A stretch of 64,000 nucleotides of DNA from assembly GCA_016801885.1 (NCBI GenBank), contig CM028903.1, positions 1,507,360-1,571,359 on the forward strand, in the 5' to 3' direction. Every line of letters starts with the position of its first letter. Positions within the stretch are counted from its first letter, which is position 1. Below are positions 22,784 through 33,297 of the stretch, one piece after another. This stretch comes from Toxotes chatareus. Lineage: Eukaryota > Chordata > Actinopteri > Toxotidae. A model generated the notes under the pieces. The model made no database searches and was not told the origin of the DNA. It saw nothing but the letters and a program-made list of their open reading frames with translations. Position numbers and translations under genes: made by a program.

Positions 22784-25616
22784 TTAGGAGGCGTTGAGCA
22801 CGGAGCGACTGTACAGAGTTTGGTAATAAGCACCTGAGTCCATGGCAGCTGGCCCGGGACTGTCATAGATCTGCTTGGCTCCCACTGGAGAGCCACCGGC
22901 GTAGCCGTTGTAGGCCATCACCTGGTCCTGGTAGGACTTGAGGTCCATCTTCTGCTCATTCGACATGAGGTTGGTGATGGAGAAGGGGTGGTTGAAGTTG
23001 TAGTGGGGGTCCAGGGACTTGAGGGCGTCACTCTGTAGGTCCATGTGCTGCTGCATGGCGCTGGGCAGGAGGTGGGTGCTACCCGCTAAGGAATGGGAGT
23101 GGAGGAGCGGGTTGGAGGAGGTGGCGGAGAGGGACAGGGAGGATGGAGGGATGGATGATGAGGTGGAGGAGGAGGGAGGCAGGGAGACTGGTGGGCTGTG
23201 GAGGTGTGAGGAGGACAGCGGAGGGCAGTCTAGTGGAACCAGGGAGTTTCGAGGATGAGACTGGTCGTCTGAAGAGCCTGGGTGGGAGTTGTCTGAGTGG
23301 GCGGAGTCGGCTCCCTCTGATCCTCCTGTGGGGCTGCGATCCTCCACCAGGTGATCTCCGTTGTGGCCTCCTTTCTCTGAGCTCACCTCCTGGCTCTTGC
23401 CTCCTTTCTTTGCCATCTTGTCCTCGATCTTGAAGCGTTTCTGGCGCCTCAGGTAGCAGCCGTTCTCAAACATGTTGCCTGACTGCGGGTGCAGAGTCCA
23501 GTAAGAACCTTTGCCTGGTTTGTCTGGCGAGCGAGCCACCTTCACAAAGCAGTCGTTGAAGGAGAGCGAGTGGCGGATGGAGTTTTGCCAGCGCTGTTGG
23601 TTCTCACGGTAGTAGGGGAACAGGTCCATGATCCACTGGTAGATCTCGTTCAGGGTGAGCATCTTGCTGCCGCTCTGCTGGATCGCCATGGTGATGAGGG
23701 AGATGTATGAGTACGGTGGCTTGGCGTGGGTCAGGGACCGTCTGTAGGGCTTCGGGGGAATCTCCTTGGGCCCGGCCCGGCTCAGGGTTGCAGTGGAGGG
23801 GTATCCCAGTTGGCTCATGGACTGGCCCATGTTCTGGTAATGGGACAAGGAGCCCAGGGAGCCGGGAGCAGCGGGGCCCAGCTGGGTTAGAGAGCTTGAG
23901 CTGAGGGACGAGGCCACCGGGAGAGGGACATGTGGCTGGGCCCGGAGCCCATGGAGGCCAGCGGGGAACTGCTGAGGCTGGAGCTGGGATATGCCATGTT
24001 CATACCTGCAGGGGAGGCGGTCGCCGGGTTCAGGTTGATGTAGCTGTTGATGGTGCCCATGGAGCCCATGGAGCCCAGACCAGAGTTCATAGTGCTGGGA
24101 GAGGAATACATCTGGAGACAAAGATAAACACAAAAACTTCTGGTTATTCACAAGAAAAACAGACGAGTTATCCGTTTATTAACAAGCAGTTTAAATAAAA
24201 TAAAGTCTAATCAGCAAATAATAAATTTTAATTTTTAAACTTTTGAAAACAAAACAACATCAAACAGTTCTGTTGTGATTATTGGATTTCATTTTTATTT
24301 TTAATATTTATTTAATATTTGACCACAGCAATCATTTTCCTCTGTAAAATGATTGTTACGTGTCAAAGGACAACGGGTTGTCTCTCCGTTTAAAAAAAAG
24401 TCTCTCCTTATCAATGCACAATGAAGCTCTCAGTGCGCGGGGAGAGGACATGGATTTCACACAGCCATGTTAACCTGAAAATGCGTAAAAAGCGCGTCAC
24501 GGTGCCTCGGTTCAGACGTCCTCCTCCGCCGCTTCCATGGAAAAAACAAGTTGTTCAGTATTTACGCTAAAGTGGAGGAGTTTTATTATTTCCGGCTCCA
24601 TTTATTTTGTTTGATAAAGATGAATCATTCTGTTTTAAATCGCTCAAATAAACTTTTTGGTGAACTCTCAAAACGCCGTTTACATGAAGGATTTATTTTA
24701 ATATGCGAAAAAAACTAAAAACACGGGGGACAGACGGTATCTGGGCCCACTCACTGATCTTTGGTTAAATATTATCAGACTCTTTCTTCTTGGTGATTTC
24801 ATCAGGTCGAGCTGAGGTGAGAACTAAAGCTGCTGATAGAATTAACTCTAATTCAATTAGTGAGAAACGTTTTGCCACATTTTCAAATGAATTGTCGCAA
24901 CACTCGAGCGGCTGCGGAGACAGAAAGGACGCAGACACGACCATCAGCATCTTTCCCAAAAATGGATTTAATGCGCAGTTTAGTGACTGTATGTTTATAT
25001 GTAAATCTGTATTACATATATCAGTAATTTATTCAAAATATTTAAAGGCGAAGTCAGTGTTTTAGCGGCTTCGGGTAATTGGGTGTGTTGAAAAGAGCAG
25101 TTTCTCAAATATTTTATTTTTCAATTTTTATTATTGTTTATATAAGTTTTTTTGATATTTATAGAAGAATAAATGAAAACCTTTTCGTAGTTTCCTCTTG
25201 TGGCGTTACCAAAATATTCCCGTCAAAATTCAAAGCGCGCCTGGATACTCAGTATTACTCTGTTGTACTCAAAGTAATTTTAATTCTTATCACACTCCGA
25301 TATTATTACTATAAACGCTCAGGGTTTTAATGTAAAGTCTCTATAATATCATTTTATAATTTGTAATATTAGACCACAGCTTTTTTTCGAGTCCTGCCGA
25401 AAACGTGCGCACGTAAAACTTTGTCATTACTTTTCCTCTTGCATCCAAGAAGAAACTGAGACATATCGGGCTGTTTACATCTCGGAGAAATAAAAACAGT
25501 GTGATTTATAAATTGTTATCTCTTATTTGCGAATGCGCCTTTACCTCACTGGCCTCGCTGTAGAAAGTATTCCACTCTGGTAGATCATGGGTTTCCATCT
25601 TCACAGAGCTCAACAT
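22784..25616 (-). CDS. foxa3: Forkhead transcription factor Foxa3 (HNF-3 gamma), two coding exons, apparent 1-base frameshift
   Basis: Encodes a nuclear winged-helix pioneer factor of endoderm and liver. Exon 1 is 25545-25616 (24 codons, MLSSVKME start as in FOXA proteins); exon 2 is 22784-24111. The intron 24112-25544 has GT/AG ends and phase 0. The forkhead domain spans 23429-23728, from HAKPPYSYISL to YLRRQKRFK. The LFPYYREN, FVKVARSPDK and GKGSYW variants favour Foxa3 over Foxa1/2. The conserved C-terminal regions HPFSITNLMS and YSRSVLNAS precede the TAA. The upstream part of exon 2 (MNSGLGSMGSMGTINSY) is in another frame than the forkhead: one base is missing near the CCGGG at 23917-23921 (plus strand). 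With one extra base the product is 466 residues; as written it stops at 98 without a forkhead. A consensus error is likely. Members of this family normally have a single large second coding exon. Confidence 0.93.
23917..23921 (-). other. foxa3: Apparent single-base deletion in foxa3 exon 2
   Basis: On the minus strand the text reads CTCTCCCGGTGGCC. The N-terminal frame gives ...HMSLSRW and soon stops; the C-terminal frame gives ...PVASSLSSSS. One more C in the CCC run joins the two smoothly as SLSPVASS. A three-C run is a modest homopolymer, so error and true polymorphism are both possible. No plausible micro-intron fits, because any GT-AG pair here would be 15-30 nt. Confidence 0.75.
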
Positions 25617-25802
25617 CCCCAACACAAATCTCTGGAGGGGAAAAACTTATCTATGACCGGATTTTCTGGGAATTCAAAAAATAAAAAATAATGATAAAAT
25701 CCTTCGCAAAATTGGAAATTTTCAGGGAAAAATCCAAACTCGAAGTTGTCTCCTTTCGAAGAAAGTGGGAGAAAATATCTCGAGCGAAAAAAATGTGTGC
25801 GC

Positions 25803-25824
25803 AAAAAAAAAAAAAAAAAAAAAT
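25803..25824. repeat. Poly(A) tract in the foxa3 5' region
   Basis: Run of 22 A on plus (poly-T on the foxa3 strand), between the candidate promoter and the start codon. Confidence 0.85.
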
Positions 25825-26012
25825 CAAAGAGTGATGTGACGCTCTGTTCGTGGGAATAGTAAAGTCAATATTTCTTATTTGTCAGTCATCCATTGTTTCA
25901 TAACCTTAATCTTGCTTCTTCTTCTGGCCCGTTTTGCTCTGTCTAACGGGGCCTCGGGACGCAGGTGAAGGGGATGCGAGCAAATACAGTGTAGAAACCT
26001 GGACGCCCTCCT

Positions 26013-26123
26013 CTTATAATGTGCGGGCTGGTCCCGCCCCGCTCCTGACATTTGAATACCGTGTGGGATTCAGGAAGGGCCCTGCAAAAAGGCTATGTGG
26101 CCCCCTGGCGTGCTGTATATTGG
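26013..26123 (-). promoter_or_regulatory. foxa3: Candidate foxa3 core promoter: CCAAT, GC box, TATA-like
   Basis: Reading the minus strand there is a CCAAT pentamer (26119-26123), then a GC box GGGCGG (26034-26039), then TATAAG (26013-26018). Transcription would start around 25985, giving a 5' UTR of about 370 nt before the ATG at 25616. The spacing suits a TATA-type promoter, but the assignment rests on motifs and position only. Confidence 0.4.
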
Positions 26124-26265
26124 CCCGGCGGCTGCAGCAGGGCAACCCGGAGGAATGACTGCTGTCCCACATACGCTTAGTTTTTGATCTACCGAATATT
26201 AAAAATAACAACAACAACAAAATTGAGACTGCACGAGTTTGACTGGGATGGGCAGTCAGTTCTGC

Positions 26266-26266
<1 letters not shown>

Positions 26267-26309
<43 letters not shown>

Positions 26310-26322
26310 CGTGCGTGCGCGT
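26267..26322. repeat. (GT)n/(GC) microsatellite upstream of foxa3
   Basis: GT run followed by CGTGCGTGCGTGCGCGTGG. Alternating purine-pyrimidine sequence of this type can adopt Z-DNA; here it lies about 250 bp upstream of the candidate TATA box. Confidence 0.9.
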
Positions 26323-26744
26323 GGTGAGGGGCGTGAAAGTTGTTAATTCCCTCGGCTATCACTTCTCTGGGGCTGTGAGCCTTTAACACATTCTCTGAGG
26401 ACTTAATTGTAATAACCGTTAAACTTCTTTCAGTTTCTGAAACAGCAAAGCTCTTTAGTCCGCGCCGACAGACCGTCCCACAGTAATTGAAATGTTACTG
26501 TTACACCAAAGCATAAAACAAGATCCGTATTAAAACTTAAAGGACCAACAGACGAAGCGTTCGTGCGTAAATGAGTGTCCTGCCCCATCATTCATCTCTG
26601 AAACTCTAAATGCTGCTTAAAGATCAACAGTTTAGTGATTTCCGTTTGGCTCAACTTGATGCTCTGTGCGTAAATTCGGCACTGCGTCCTTTCCCCGTCC
26701 GCTTCTCAGAGACATTCACGGCCCGCCGCCACAGAGGAGTACAA

Positions 26745-26930
26745 TAAATAATGTAATCCTGGTGTAATGCATAGAGCCGGACTCTTGTGTTGTGGAATAC
26801 ACATCAGGCCTCGGTGCAGACGGAGGCCTGTGAATGTCAATGCCTCGGCCTAATGGCCAATCAATGGAGATGTAATTGATGCGCAGGCGGGAGGTCGACG
26901 GGATTAGACGGTGAGAAAAGATCCCCGAGG
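26745..26930. promoter_or_regulatory. Candidate conserved non-coding element upstream of foxa3
   Basis: Mixed-composition block without simple repeats, carrying homeodomain-like motifs (TAATTGA near 26872) and CAATCAATGGAG. It stands out from AT-rich flanks and lies about 1.2 kb upstream of the foxa3 start. I have no alignment to show conservation. Confidence 0.25.
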
Positions 26931-27999
26931 AAATAAGAAATAACAGGAAGGAACATCAGCGCGCAGATGCAGCAAAACACAGCAGAAACAGCCGAGAGTT
27001 AAACAAGCAGCTGAAAATACCAATTTACAGGGAAGACACCTTCTGCCGCGTCTTCAGGACACTTGATTTTATTTGTTGGTGGCTGTTTTCCTCTGATACT
27101 CAACCAAAAATCTGCTGTAATATCTTCAGAGTTATCAGCCAGTCATTATGTTTCCTATCGTGATATTTCACTTGCAGCTCTGATAGAATATCTCTATCTA
27201 TCTATCTATATCTATATATATAAAAACATAGAGCCAATCAGACCCTCCACAGGCCGTCACCTGGAAAGTCACTGCGATTATCGCCTGTTTGCAAAAGGCT
27301 GTCAAGTCGATTAACACGTGCAATCAGCTAACACCTCAGTGTCTGTAATGATGTAATTAAGCCTGAAAGAGATGGGTTTCTTTTTCAGCTGGTGATGATG
27401 TAGCTGTAGGTAAAGGCAGGTAAACTTCTACCTCCAGCCTCTGGTCATATTCAGAAAAGTTCCGTCTCCGCTGAACGAACTGTGCTGAATATAACGATGA
27501 TTTTAAAACTCTGACAGGGCAGATGCACTTATTGTATACAGTTAAGCTCTCGTTGCACTGTACAACTCGTGTTCTGTAGTGACAGTAAAGATTATTCTCA
27601 TTCGGATTTTTGTGGGATTATAATCCAAAGTCACGATCACATGGGAATGAACAGGTTCTCTGAGGGATGCGTCTCATCCAGGACGTTTTAGGTCTGAGGT
27701 CCTTCAGAAGGTTTCAGATCTTCACATGAATGAAGGAGCATAAATCAAAATGCATCGTTTACAGTCGCTGATCAGTTTATTAGACTGCGATTCATATTTA
27801 TCCCTTCTGTAACTTTACATGTTTCGGCCCCAGCTTTGCTCCTTTGTAAAACGGAGAATTGTGGTAAAGCTTTGTCCTCAACTGGTATCACAATAATCAT
27901 AGGACTGAGGACACACATGTCCTCAGGTGGAGGCTGATGGGTTAAGCTCCAACTTTACTTCTTAATACGCATCTCTGTGATGCTCCTTTAAGGTCCCCC

Positions 28000-28180
28000 C
28001 AAACTCACATTTAGCCATATCCCCTCTCTGCGGGCCGTTTTTCATGCCAATGGCCTCTCTATCTTCCATTAACACCTCTATAATTGGTTTAACAATAGCC
28101 GTAACGAGCTGACACTAATGGAGGAAACGACAGATCGGCCTGCAAGGAGCACGACGGCCGGACGGTGGGGAGGAATAATC
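28000..28180. promoter_or_regulatory. Candidate conserved non-coding element between foxa3 and the irf2bp1-like gene
   Basis: Block with TAATTGG, CCATTAACACC and ACAATAG motifs and unusually even base composition, between AT-rich flanks. An A30 homopolymer (28230-28259) follows. Assigning it to foxa3 regulation is a guess based on proximity. Confidence 0.25.
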
Positions 28181-28222
28181 CCCCCCGCAATCCTCTTCTT
28201 CTCATCAGAAAGAGTATGTCAT

Positions 28223-28229
<7 letters not shown>

Positions 28230-28259
<30 letters not shown>
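28230..28259. repeat. Poly(A) homopolymer, 30 bp
   Basis: Uninterrupted run of A. It may be a retroposon tail, but no recognisable body precedes it. Confidence 0.9.
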
Positions 28260-28263
<4 letters not shown>

Positions 28264-28955
28264 TATGGATTTGGCTTGAGGTTGATTCGTTTTACATTTG
28301 AAACTAACTTAGGAAATGGAGCAGAAGTGAAATTGTCAGATCAGAGTCCGTCTGGCTGAAAAAAAGCATTTCACTTGTAAAAGTTCTTTCTGCTTGGATG
28401 TAATTGTAAGAGGTCGCTGGCTCTTCAGGCCATAAACATCCTGGATCTGATAAAAACTTGTTCAGCAGCTCCTGCGCTTTCAGCCAGGCTGAGTGTAAGA
28501 GCGCCACCATGTGGCCACCACAAAAAACACAGCTCCACCTGCATCTGTATTTGTGTATTGCATTGTGTTACGTTTTACGTTTACATTTAAAGTCTAGAGA
28601 TTTCCCCCCTCTGTTATTTAATCAAAGATTTCAGAATGAAGTGAATTAAATGCAGGTCCTTTCACAGACTCTGGCCCTAAAAGGGGCCTCACCTTTCCTG
28701 TTAAACCGGGCTGAATTTACCTGGATGCTAAAGTCATTTAGATCAGAGCTGCTGGATCTTAATCAAGACCTGAACATTAACCTCATACACAAACTCATAT
28801 TCAAAGCATGCAGGTTAATAAAAAGAAATGATTTGATTTTCAGTTTGATTTGCTCATAAACAAGATATAAAATATGATTAAACTGTGAAAATCACATAAT
28901 TAAATTAAAATGAAACTCAACAAAGAGAGAAACGAAAGAGCGAGTTTCCATCCCA

Positions 28956-28961
28956 TTTATT
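28956..28961 (-). terminator. irf2bp1: Candidate distal poly(A) signal
   Basis: AATAAA on minus, with TGTA about 35 nt upstream and a U-rich stretch downstream. The 3' UTR would be about 2.7 kb. Confidence 0.4.
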
Positions 28962-31376
28962 CCTTTTCTATTTTTGTTCCTATTTTGTACATGAAGCTGC
29001 AGTAAAACCAACAGTTCTAAAAATAACACAAATGAAAAGAAACTGAACACTGAGAAAGAGGGAGAGACGATGAGAGGCCGTATCCAGACAAAGAACGGCC
29101 CACTGACTTTACAAAGGCTTCAGATAAAAGCAAAAGCCGTCTGATGGCAATTGAAGGGAAACAGATTCAGGTTAATCATTGACTAGACAATAAAAAAGCC
29201 ATTGCACTCCTACTTCCCCTGAGGTTTCCAGACACACAAACAGACGGTAAACATTTTAAAAAGGCACTTAACAAGGGATTGCATGATGTATCAGTGCATA
29301 TTAAACTTAAACTCCACTTCTTCAGACAGTTCTCTACAACAGACCTGATCTGTGGGATATAGGCCCATGTAAGTATCTGCTGAATACTATAGACTTTTTA
29401 ATGTAAAATCCCACAAGTACAGTAGACCACAGGGGCCTGTAAACCGTAACGGCTTGATGAAGAAAACCGGTTAAGAAGTAAAGCAATATATATATTTTTT
29501 TCCATAAAACATTTACATCCAGAAACATCAGCTTGGACATAAAATTACCTTTGGATTGTCTGTGCTTCTGTACACACTGTACGTAAAGAGAGAATCCACC
29601 AAAAAAAAAAAAAAAAATCACTTTTAGCACGAGTAGTAAAATGTTGAATTGTTCAATTAAGGAACATTAAGTCCTTTAACTTATTCATGTCACTGTCGAA
29701 GTCTGAAAATGTGACAAAACAGGATCAGATGTACTGTGTGTGTGGTCATCCACATTTGTTCAACTGAAAAGAAACTCAACAGACTTCTGTGGTTGTTTGC
29801 TTAAATCAACATAAATTGGTTGTAATGCTGATGATTTCAGAATTTACTTTTGAATACTGATTCCTCAGAAGCGTCACATCATATGAAGCTGTCTCGTACG
29901 TTTTGAGAGAGGTTAAGGAAAAGATACACAATCGTTTTTAATGACATATTCCAAACTGTTGCATATACTATGACTAAAGATTGCACATACATACTATTAT
30001 AGGTCTACACAGTACAGAACATTTAACATTCTAGTATAAAATATAGTCCTAGGTCTATCAATAGATATCTTGTCATATACATTCGGGGTAAAGTGTAGGC
30101 TGGGCTGGATCTTATATGAAAGCAACATTTACATACAGTCAAATAGAGTCTGTGGCTCGTCGATGCTCTGACAGATGAACCGGTTGTTTCCACACAGCAA
30201 ACATTCTCCTTTCTCTGAGTCAAAGTGGACAAAAAACAAATGCACACATATACCGAGAGATGTCACCTCTGGCACTCTGTCCACACCTCGCTTCGCATGT
30301 TTAGGTGTTTCCGTGTAGAGTTTTTCCGTTTGATTGTGAGCCAGGACACGGATTCAGTCATTTAACAATAAAAATATCTGTATTTCAAATTTAAGGTGCA
30401 CTTTGTCGTCAAACTGTCAATTTCATGTCAGTTGTTCATTTAAATTGTATTTGTTGAAGCACAAATATTAAATTTATACCAAGCACTGGCAGGGAAAATG
30501 GCATTTTGTCTAAGAGAGTTAACTTCCAACCTGTTTCGACTCCGAACCTGTATTTACCGTGTAAGATCTGACCGCTTGCTGCATGTGGTGCTGTGTCGTC
30601 TGTGTGTTGCCTCAGCCCGTTTATTCCCAGCTGCTAACAGTAAAGCTGCCAGTGCTAATGTGGCCACCATCAACTGTTTCAACTGGCATAACTACTGCTA
30701 ACTCTACAGAAGTAGCCACCGTTCAGCTGATGATTGGACCTGGATATCGGAGTCCAGCAGTACATCACCGTGGCCATTTTAATTTATATGCTCAGTTACA
30801 ACATTCGCAGTCTTGATAAAGTTGTGCTGTTATTTCATGTAGATCTCCGCTGAGTCGGTGAGGGTGAGCTCGCAATACAACGGATACACTTGGAAATTTA
30901 AAGTGATTCATGAAATTTGATTTTTCATCCAAATTTTGGTTAAAAGTTGGAAAGTCAGGGTGAAAAACAGAAATGAATGATGGCGATTGTGAAGGCAGTC
31001 ATTGCAACGTTTCAGTCAGATTTCTGACACGGTCTGATGATGTTGATAAAACTGGGCGGTGTGAGTAGGTGCAGTGAAGACCTGTGTAAAAGAGGTTTTT
31101 GAACTGTGGGTCGATGCGATGCCTCTCTACTGGATCTGTCAGCGGTCCAGTGCAGACATCTCCTTTTGGTATGCGATACGACTCTGGGGTGACAAAAAGC
31201 AAACACAGATAAACAGCATTTCATTTGACAGAGTAACATCCCATCACTGTCAAAGCTATGCATGCTACGTTAGACCCTGACTGCTTCTTATTGAGGAGAT
31301 GTCACACAACATGTTTGCAGCTTGACTGACCATTGTATCTTCCCTCTTTCTCTAAATTTCATCTGTCTACTTAATA

Positions 31377-31382
31377 TTTATT
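31377..31382 (-). terminator. irf2bp1: Candidate proximal poly(A) signal
   Basis: AATAAA on minus, about 315 nt after the stop codon. Use of this site would leave out the long 3' region. Confidence 0.35.
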
Positions 31383-31696
31383 GATTGGATTATTATTCCA
31401 GTATCCCCAATGCCCTGGATGATTAAAAAAATGTTAAATTAATAAGTCAGCACATAAATATTGATAAAACAATAATAGAAATACTTAAGTTGTAATTAAA
31501 ACATTGTGTGTATTTAACAGTTAGGTATTCACAAGCATCCACATTCAGAGCCTGCAGCTACTGTCAGAGAGTAAAGTCTGGCGGAGTAAACTAAGGTGCT
31601 CTCTGGTACGTTGGTGCAAGACCAGAGAACAGGAGTTCAGGTGTCTGTAGACCTGCCTGCTGCTGTGTTGAGTCTTAGTTTCCATGGAGATCACCA

Positions 31697-33297
31697 TCAC
31701 GTCTCTCTCTCTTTCTTGACAGTGACGTCTCCGCTCCCAGATCCGGCTCCACTGGCAGCTCCGCTCCCGGCGCCAGATGCAGGTGCAGTTCCAGACCCTG
31801 ACCCAGCTCCAGACGCAGCAGCTGATGCAGCTCCTGCTCCAGCAGTGCCCAGAATGGTGGAGACTTCTCCCTGCATGAAGGCCCAAGGGGGACTGTTGGG
31901 GGAGTTATCCAACGGACAGCGCTCTCCAGAGGGGCAGTACACCTCCCCATCTCCCCGTCGGCTCTGGATGTACACCCTGGTGCAGGGGAAGCAGAACCTA
32001 CATTTGATGGAGGTAGAAAAGACAGATTATTACAAGTTTAACTATTAGGGATACCAACAAATAACAGTTAATTCATTAATAACCAATTATTTGTTCAAGT
32101 AACTCATTATATGTTAGTCAAAGAAATGTAAAAATAACAAATGCAGGCTTAAACTGCTTACACACTCAAACTGAAAGCCCCAAAAAATCAAAGCATTTTA
32201 TTTGTGGAAAAATTAATCCACAAATTGTGTCAGGCTATTCGTATTACACCACCTTAACAAGACAAAAAATATCAAACAAACCTATGCCCTGGCACTGATG
32301 GACACTGAACAAAGTGTGTGTCTTCCAGCCTTTCGTGACACAAGGTGCAGGACAGAGTATTTCCGGTTGAATGGGTGTTGCTGGTGGACGCTGATCCCAG
32401 CTCAGAGGCACCAGCGTGGGGTAACGCTGCAGCTGTGGTGGCTGCTTCCGCTGAGGTGCTAGATCCCAGGGGCTCCCCTCCGGACCTCGCGGCTAGGGGG
32501 CGTGGCTGCCTGGCTGGAGATGAAGCAGGTTTGGGGCTTGTCTGACTCACACCTCCTGCCATGGAGGAGGACGAGGAAGGGAGGCCTGTACTTTTGCTGG
32601 CGCTGCTGCCAGCCACAGCAGTGTGGACCTGCGTCTGCGTCTTAGGCTGGTTCTGGGACGAACTGAGCTCTCGCTCCAGCTCAGGAGTGATAAAAGGGGC
32701 TATCCCCATTCCTATTCCCAGCTGTCTGCGGCTCATCTCGGCCAGCACCGGGGCAGGGAAGATCATGGGGCTGCTCATGGGGGTTGTCCTGGCGGTCAGA
32801 CCCGCCGGCATGCCCGCAAGTAGCCCATGGGGAATCCCTGCGATGCTCTGAGTTACTAGACTAGGAGGGATGGCAGCGCCCAGCATGGGTCTCCGGCTGC
32901 CGCTTGGGCTCTGACGGTTCACTTCTTGAGGCGGCTGCCCGTCACGGTGCAGCCCGTTGGGCGGCACGCGAACCGCTGACCCGGTGCTTTCTCCTCTTCC
33001 TCCCCTGTCGAAGCGGTCGGCGTGAGGTCTGCCCCCGTCTGCTGCCGCCTCTCCTCTGCCAGATGTGCCGTGCTTATTGGGCGAGGGACCAGGTGACCTG
33101 ACGTTACCGTCCTGCATCCCGTGAGTTCGTTTCAACTGTCTGGCGCTCGCTATCAAGAATTCAATCTGATTAGCACCCTCGTAGTTCACACAGCCACGGC
33201 AGACCACCTCGCTGAAGTCCCACACCACAGTCCAGGGCATCTTTGGCAGGTCGCACAGGTAGCACCACTGGCGCCTGGAGGAGGAAGGGGACGACAT
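31697..33297 (-). CDS. irf2bp1: IRF2-binding-protein family co-repressor, Irf2bp1-like, two coding exons
   Basis: Nuclear co-repressor family with an N-terminal C4 zinc finger and a C-terminal RING-type finger. Exon 1 is 32282-33297 and exon 2 is 31697-31997; the intron 31998-32281 (284 bp) has GT/AG ends and phase 2. The product is 438 residues. The zinc finger uses Cys12, 15, 33 and 36 in RRQWCYLCDLPKMPW...CRGC. The RING begins CTLCHERLEDTHFVQCPSVPGH (Cys317/320/332, His338) and goes on in exon 2 with FCFPC and YCPSGERCPL. The PWAFMQGE motif and KKER end follow. The start is the ATG at 33297 (G at -3); upstream codons only begin at TTG. The middle is low complexity and lacks the conserved central segment I remember from IRF2BP1, and a 39-residue Gly/Ala/Ser insert interrupts the C-terminus. 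Paralogue choice (irf2bp1 versus irf2bp2-like) rests mainly on linkage to foxa3 and polr1g. Confidence 0.85.
31730..31846 (-). repeat. irf2bp1: Gly/Ala/Ser low-complexity insert in the irf2bp1-like protein
   Basis: Residues 390-428 are built from GAGSGSG/AASGAG-type repeats between the TIL and DVTVKKER parts of the family C-terminus, where other members pass almost directly from ILAG to DVKVKKER. The DNA is an imperfect GGAGC/TGGAGC-type trinucleotide-phased repeat, so slippage expansion is likely. Confidence 0.7.

Larger units (their letters stand above)
26324..28939. other. foxa3 upstream region, no gene recognised
   Basis: No coding evidence. Holds the two candidate elements at 26745-26930 and 28000-28180, a TCTA/TATC simple repeat at about 27190-27220 and the A30 run. 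The rest is ordinary AT-rich DNA. Confidence 0.5.
28940..31696 (-). other. irf2bp1: Probable long 3' UTR of the irf2bp1-like gene
   Basis: No coding frame is credible here. On the minus strand the sequence is U-rich, contains a mixed, conserved-looking block at about 29110-29240, and ends at an AATAAA with upstream TGTA (28956-28961), which is the usual arrangement for a distal poly(A) site. IRF2BP-family transcripts are known for long 3' UTRs. A proximal AATAAA at 31377-31382 would give a short form. The extent is inferred. Confidence 0.4.

Noticed and set aside
23882..23921. Micro-intron instead of a frameshift in foxa3
   Set aside because: The available GT-AG pairs would give introns of 15-30 nt, too short for the spliceosome.
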